Source: Enhygromyxa salina (GTDB lineage: Bacteria > Myxococcota_A > Polyangia > Nannocystales > Nannocystaceae). From it: DNA of 58,532 nucleotides. Shown here one piece after another: positions 54,584 to 58,532 of the stretch (within the stretch, counting starts at the first letter, position 1; the number at the start of each line of letters is the position of its first letter). The notes beneath the pieces were generated by a model. That model saw only the letters and a program-made list of their open reading frames with translations. It was not told where the DNA came from and searched no databases. The position numbers and the translations under genes were made by a program. The DNA is taken from contig NZ_PVNK01000268.1 of assembly GCF_002994615.1 (NCBI RefSeq), forward strand, positions 1 through 58,532. The letters are read 5' to 3'.

Positions 54584-55654
54584 TCAGTCTCCGGACTCGC
54601 CTGGGCTGTCTTGCTCGTCGTCCCCACCGGTTTCGGTGGACTCTGCGCCTTCCGCGGCCCCCTCGCCCGCGGCAACCGCGTCGGCCTGGGCCTTGGCCTC
54701 GGCCTTGACGCGCTCGGCGATCTCTTCGGGGACCGGCCCCGGCGCGGTCTCGATCGGGTCACGCTCGATCTCCGCGAGCGCCCACTCGATCGACTGCTTG
54801 ACCTCGGCGTCTTGCTCGCTCGCGAGCTTGGTCTCGAGCAGCTTCTGGTAGCCGAGCAGGCGCTGCTCACCCATGATCGCGACGACCCGCTCGCGGACCT
54901 TCGGCGAGGGGTCGGAGTCGAGGGCGTACATCAGCGCGAGCGCCGTCCCGTTGTCGACCGCCGGGGCCAGCGCCTCGGCGCAGGCGACCCGCTCGGCCTC
55001 GTCCGCGACGTACTCGCCGTCGCGCTTGAGCGTCAGCCCATCGAGCAGGCCCATGCGCCGGAGCTCGTAGGCGCCATAGACCTCGGCGGCCTCGTCGAGC
55101 TTGCCAGCCTTGACGTGGAACTCTCCGAGCAACAGCCAGCCGACCAGATCATCGGGGATCATCTCGACGACCCGCCACTGCTCGGCGATCGCCTGATCCC
55201 ACTTTTTGTCTTGGGACAGCGCGAGCGCGAGCACGATGTGGGGCGCAGGATCATCGGGGATCAGCTCCTGGGCCTGGCGATAGAACGAGATCGCCGCGCG
55301 CGAGTCGGCGCGGGCCTCGTGCATGCCCCCCAACAACAAGCTCGCGTTGGCGCGTAAGTGGACGTCCTGCGCTTCGTTGGCCACGCGCATCAGATCGGCC
55401 CGGAGCTCGGCGAAGCTGTCGTCGGGCAGCGTTGTCGTGGCTTCGAAGCGAGCCTTGCTCGCGCGGTAGAGCTCCTCGAGCTGCTCTTGTGTCAAAGGCG
55501 GCGGCGCGGGCGGCTGCTCGACCTCGCCGGCCTCGGCCTTGCCGGTATCCGTCTGGCTGGCGGTCTTTCCGCAGCCCGCGATCGTGCACGCAGACAGGCA
55601 CGCCAGCGCGGCCAGGGTCGAGAAGCTCGAGAGTGCGGTTTGAAGCTTTGGCAT
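54584..55654 (-). CDS. TPR lipoprotein
   Basis: The ATG at 55654 gives 356 aa with a signal peptide and two possible lipobox cysteines (LSAC, IAGC). Residues ~60-230 carry TPR-type helix pairs (ASLLLGGMHEARADSRAAIS, HIVLALALSQDKKWDQAIAE, GWLLLGEFHVKAGKLDEAAE). The end is Ala/Glu/Gly-rich and acidic (GEGAAEGAESTETGGDDEQD). It lies 60 bp upstream of the GldA-like gene on the same strand and may be the first gene of that operon, serving as a periplasmic adaptor. That role is inferred from position only. Confidence 0.75.
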   Translation of the reverse strand: MPKLQTALSSFSTLAALACLSACTIAGCGKTASQTDTGKAEAGEVEQPPAPPPLTQEQLEELYRASKARFEATTTLPDDSFAELRADLMRVANEAQDVHLRANASLLLGGMHEARADSRAAISFYRQAQELIPDDPAPHIVLALALSQDKKWDQAIAEQWRVVEMIPDDLVGWLLLGEFHVKAGKLDEAAEVYGAYELRRMGLLDGLTLKRDGEYVADEAERVACAEALAPAVDNGTALALMYALDSDPSPKVRERVVAIMGEQRLLGYQKLLETKLASEQDAEVKQSIEWALAEIERDPIETAPGPVPEEIAERVKAEAKAQADAVAAGEGAAEGAESTETGGDDEQDSPGESGD

Positions 55655-55730
55655 CGTGGTGGTCACGGCCGGACATCGACCGCCCGCGAAGGTTGCCACA
55701 GTCCACGGGATTTGTTGTATCGTTGTTCCG

Positions 55731-57431
55731 GTGGGTATCGGCGACTTGGTGGGGCTCTCACACGTGCTGACCGCGGCTGCGGTCACGCTGACGGTGAGCG
55801 CCTGCGACCTCGAGCCGTGCGAGAGCCTCGACCTCAGCGACACGCACACCCGCGGGTACGAGCAGAGCCAGCAACCGGGCGGACCCACGGTCATCGTGCT
55901 CAGCGACGGCAGCCAGATCAAGATCGTCCGCGCGTGCACAGGCTTCGGCGAGTGCGAGGCGGAGCTCGCGCTTCACACCATCAACCTCGAGGCCGCGCCC
56001 GACCAGCTGATGTTGACGGCCTCGGGTCGTTTTCTGACCTATCGCCTCGGCTCGGAGGCCCAGCGGGTCGATCTCGACGCGCCCGACTTGGGCCAGTTTG
56101 GTGTCCCGGGCGCCGTCGACGAGCTCATCGGCTCGCTCCGCGGTGGCGACTGGCTGATCTACCGAACGGGTCACGGCGGGGGTCAGACCGAGGGCAGCGA
56201 GCTGTGGGCGGTCTACGTCGGCGACACCGACGACCTGCCCGAGGACGAGCTCACCGCGCCGCAGTTCCGGATCGGCAGCGGCCTCGACCTGCGCGTCGTT
56301 GCGATGGGCCATCGTCACGTCGTCGCCCGGCGCAGCCTCGGCGACGGCCGCGAGGAGCTCTACCTCGTCCGCGTCGCGCCTGCCTACCACGTCGACACCT
56401 ACGGCAGCAGCACCCGCGGCGACCCGCTCCTGCTCGCCCGCGGCCAGACCTTCCGGCGGGTGATGATCACCGACGGCCCCTCGCCGGCCCAGCGCGGCGA
56501 CCCGTGGGAGTTCCAGCACGAGGTCCCGACCGACGCCCAGGTCGTAGCGACCTCGGGCGCCGGATCGAGCGCGCGCACGCTGATCTACTCCGTCGCCGAC
56601 ACCACGCAGATCGCCAACTTCGAGGGCGAGGTCGTGACCTCGCGCAATGATCTCGAAGATGTGCCGGGCTTGAGCCCCGTGTCGCCCGACGGCACGCACC
56701 TGGCCTACATCACGCCCCGTGGGTCCCTCGCCCTGCGCAACCTCGAAGATCAGCGCTCGTGCATGGTCCGGCCCGCGAGCGCCTCGCGTCACCTGCTCGC
56801 CGGCTTCGCCGCCGACGGCACGGTCTACTTCGAGTCCGAGGAGCGTCGCCCGCAGCCCTCGCAGCAGCCCTCGAGCTCCGTGACCGAGCTGGTCTACGCC
56901 TACGACCCCCTGGCCCGCGAGTTCACCGCGGTCACCGACGAGCCCGGCGTATGGCGTCTCCAGGCGGTCCCACCCCAACGCTACGTCGGCGATCAGGACG
57001 ACGCCGAGCCGATCCCGTGGGCGGTCGTCGGCCTCGACGGCGATCACCTCGCCCGGCCCGGCCAGAGCCCGACCTCGCTGTCCTACAAAGAAGCCAGCTT
57101 CTTGCCGCGCGGGGACGAGACGCTGTGGGTGCTCGAGGCCGAGCCCGAGACCTACAACGAAGAGAGCCGCCTGACCCTGCACCGGATTCAACCCGAGCTC
57201 GTCGGTGGCGTCCTCGCGTTCGACACCGAAGACGCCGACCCGACCGTTCAGGACGCCAGCGAGACCCTGCACGCGCGCTTCTCCCACGAGTACTCGGGCA
57301 CAGCCAGGGTCTGCGTGTCGGCCTCACAGTCGGCCAGCCGCACGACGCCATGGGCGACCCAGTGCTCGTCCCCCTCGGAGCCCGAGCAGTTCCTCGACAA
57401 CGGGCTGCCCGAGGCTGAACAGGGGCCCTGA
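55731..57431 (+). CDS. Lipoprotein, beta-propeller-like (TolB/PD40-like)
   Basis: I chose the GTG at 55731 (VGIGDLVGLSHVLTAAAVTL), which places lipobox TVSAC near residue 25; the product is 566 aa. The body is beta-rich with repeats of the form LSPVSPDGTHLAYITPRG and LLAGFAADGTVYFE, typical of TolB/WD40-like propeller blades that start with SPDG. A poly-Ser/Gln linker (RRPQPSQQPSSSVTE) sits in the second half. The gene is divergent from the TPR lipoprotein across 76 bp. A structural or binding role in the cell envelope is likely, ligand unknown. Confidence 0.65.
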   Translation: MGIGDLVGLSHVLTAAAVTLTVSACDLEPCESLDLSDTHTRGYEQSQQPGGPTVIVLSDGSQIKIVRACTGFGECEAELALHTINLEAAPDQLMLTASGRFLTYRLGSEAQRVDLDAPDLGQFGVPGAVDELIGSLRGGDWLIYRTGHGGGQTEGSELWAVYVGDTDDLPEDELTAPQFRIGSGLDLRVVAMGHRHVVARRSLGDGREELYLVRVAPAYHVDTYGSSTRGDPLLLARGQTFRRVMITDGPSPAQRGDPWEFQHEVPTDAQVVATSGAGSSARTLIYSVADTTQIANFEGEVVTSRNDLEDVPGLSPVSPDGTHLAYITPRGSLALRNLEDQRSCMVRPASASRHLLAGFAADGTVYFESEERRPQPSQQPSSSVTELVYAYDPLAREFTAVTDEPGVWRLQAVPPQRYVGDQDDAEPIPWAVVGLDGDHLARPGQSPTSLSYKEASFLPRGDETLWVLEAEPETYNEESRLTLHRIQPELVGGVLAFDTEDADPTVQDASETLHARFSHEYSGTARVCVSASQSASRTTPWATQCSSPSEPEQFLDNGLPEAEQGP

Positions 57432-57440
57432 GCGCTGGTC

Positions 57441-57651
57441 CTGAATCAAGCGCTGCGCGCTCGACTCAGGACTTCTAGTCTTCAAGGGGCCTTTCAAAAA
57501 GGCCCCTCGCTGCGGCGGCGAAGCCCCCTCCGCTCACCCCAAACGCTCGCCTTGCGGCTCGTACTCCTCTTCTTCAAGGGGCCTTTCAAAAAGGCCCCTC
57601 GCTGCGGCGGCGAAGCCCCCTCCGCTCACCCCAAACGCTCGCCTTGCGGCT
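57441..57651. repeat. Second locus of the dispersed 80-bp hairpin repeat (two tandem units)
   Basis: The left end ctgaatcaagcgctgcgcgc is the same as at 33836. The 80-bp unit with hairpin AGGGGCCTTT-CAA-AAAGGCCCCT occurs twice, at 57480-57559 and 57572-57651, and is the same as 33875-33954 except for one base. There is no right-hand inverted end here. The last two bases lie in the stop codon of the dehydratase gene. The element sits between two convergent genes, where the hairpins could stop transcripts from both sides. Confidence 0.85.
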
Positions 57652-58474
57652 AGTACCGGGCCTGGGTAGGCCACCCGCTCGGCCAGGCAGTCCCTGTCGA
57701 GGCCTCGTCGAGCGCGAGCGCGAGCGCATCTGCGATGTCCAGCGCGAGCGTGCCGTTTTGCGGCGAGCGATCTCCCGCCAGCCCGTGGACATGAACGCCA
57801 GCGCACGCGGCCGCCCACGGTTCGAGACCACGGGCCAGCAGCGCCGCGATCGCCCCCGCGAGCACGTCGCCCGATCCCGCGGTCGCCAGCGCGGGACCGC
57901 CTGTCGTGCAGATCGCCACGCGGACGCGCGCGCCATCGGCCTCGGCGACGATCGTGCCCGCGCCCTTGAGCACCACGATCGCCCGGGTGAGCTCGGCGAG
58001 GCGCGTGGCCGCGAGGGCGCGGTTGGACTGGACCCGGGCGCTGTCCCAGCTCCCCGCCCGATCGAGGCGCGCCAGCATCCGCGCGGCCTCGCCGGGGTGC
58101 GGCGTCAACACCCGAGGTCCGGCCGCAGGCCCGGCGTCCTGGTGTTCGAGCCCGCTCGCGTCCCAGACCATGGCCCGGGCGTCGTCGCGGTTCAGCTCGG
58201 CGAGGGCCGAGCGGTCGGCGTTGACGAGCCCAGGCCCGACCACGAGCACCTGGGCCTGCGGGATCTTCCACGCCTGCTCGGCCGTCGCCAGCATCAGCTC
58301 CGGACGCAGCTCGATCAACGCGCGGCGCAGCTCGGGGTCGCCGGGCGCGAGCGTGGCCAGCCCCGCCCCTGCGCGCATGGCCGCGGTCGCAGCCAGGATC
58401 GCCGCGCCGGGCATCCCCCCCGACCCACCGATGACCCCCACGTGTCCGCGCCGGCCCTTGTGCGCCGCGCTCAT
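57650..58474 (-). CDS. nnrD: ADP/ATP-dependent NAD(P)H-hydrate dehydratase (YjeF C-terminal domain)
   Basis: From the ATG at 58474 (MSAAHKGRRGHVGVIGGSGG) the product is 274 aa, the normal size of a stand-alone NnrD domain. Motifs: PGAAILAATAAMRAGAGLAT, LTPHPGEAARML, VVLKGAG and ALATAGSGDVLAGAIAALLA, in which Asp of the GSGD is catalytic. It repairs damaged (hydrated) NADH and NADPH. The frame stays open upstream to the window edge, so an N-terminal epimerase domain (as in bifunctional Nnr) could exist. However, the sequence beyond 58474 is partly an inverted copy of the gene's own start and may be an artefact. Confidence 0.88.
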   Translation of the reverse strand: MSAAHKGRRGHVGVIGGSGGMPGAAILAATAAMRAGAGLATLAPGDPELRRALIELRPELMLATAEQAWKIPQAQVLVVGPGLVNADRSALAELNRDDARAMVWDASGLEHQDAGPAAGPRVLTPHPGEAARMLARLDRAGSWDSARVQSNRALAATRLAELTRAIVVLKGAGTIVAEADGARVRVAICTTGGPALATAGSGDVLAGAIAALLARGLEPWAAACAGVHVHGLAGDRSPQNGTLALDIADALALALDEASTGTAWPSGWPTQARY

Positions 58475-58532
58475 CGATCCGCGCGCGGTTGCGAGCTGGC
58501 TTGGGGGGCTGCCGAGCGCGGCGCACAAGGGC
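58454..58532. repeat. Perfect 19-bp inverted repeat ending at the window edge
   Basis: GCCCTTGTGCGCCGCGCTC (58454-58472) is repeated in exact inverted form at 58514-58532, with 41 bp between. The right arm ends on the last base of the window. The left arm is the normal start of the dehydratase gene, so the right arm looks like folded-back sequence. Confidence 0.85.

Overview
The window is 58.5 kb of very GC-rich DNA with long overlapping genes, many lipoproteins, a gliding-type (Gld) transporter, a PilZ protein, a kinase-like membrane protein and a large Tc/RHS toxin locus. Together these point to a myxobacterium (Myxococcota), perhaps near Nannocystaceae. That placement comes from gene content and style, not a database search. 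Both window edges look like assembly breaks: the left edge lies inside a lysine/alanine repeat, and the right edge ends exactly on one arm of a perfect 19-bp inverted repeat.

Left part (1-9.1 kb): a peroxiredoxin with a histone-H1-like basic N-terminus and an acidic repeat tail (partial); an exported protein; a two-gene operon on the minus strand (single-pass TPR protein, then BamB-like lipoprotein); an outer-membrane beta-barrel candidate; and two tandem paralogous von Willebrand A lipoproteins.

Centre (9.3-30.6 kb), accessory: a complete two-gene Tc toxin. The first gene is a 2964-aa TcA-type pore/translocon subunit. The second is a 2471-aa TcB-TcC fusion (SpvB, FG-GAP and RHS cage) ending in a swapped-looking C-terminal domain that resembles polymorphic toxin type 24. 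A 129-aa probable immunity gene overlaps its stop by 4 bp. Behind it come a Y1/HUH (RAYT-like) transposase, a 288-bp exact copy of part of that gene, an odd lipoprotein between the two copies, and a truncated IS3-family element. The conserved genes on either side (TPR-bamB on the left, era-der on the right, all minus strand) suggest that this block plus the vWA and barrel genes may separate genes that were once neighbours.

Right part (30.6-58.5 kb), mostly housekeeping or lineage-conserved: era-der; a PilZ protein; a HEAT-like lipoprotein; tmk; a PDZ-type lipoprotein; a membrane pseudokinase with seven repeated GWTMFM-type motifs together with a hexapeptide-repeat protein; a 53-aa basic protein with its own terminator; yicC-gmk-rel with overlapping ends, where the Rel/SpoT homologue seems to keep its hydrolase site and lose much of its synthetase site; a peptide-type solute-binding lipoprotein; a four-gene operon (TPR lipoprotein, GldA-like ATPase, fused GldF-GldG, DUF4340); a beta-propeller-like lipoprotein; and an NAD(P)H-hydrate dehydratase.

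Two families of short repeats sit directly on gene ends: a 20-bp palindrome that includes the stop codons of der and tmk, and an 80-bp unit with a strong hairpin just after the PilZ gene and between the beta-propeller and nnrD genes.
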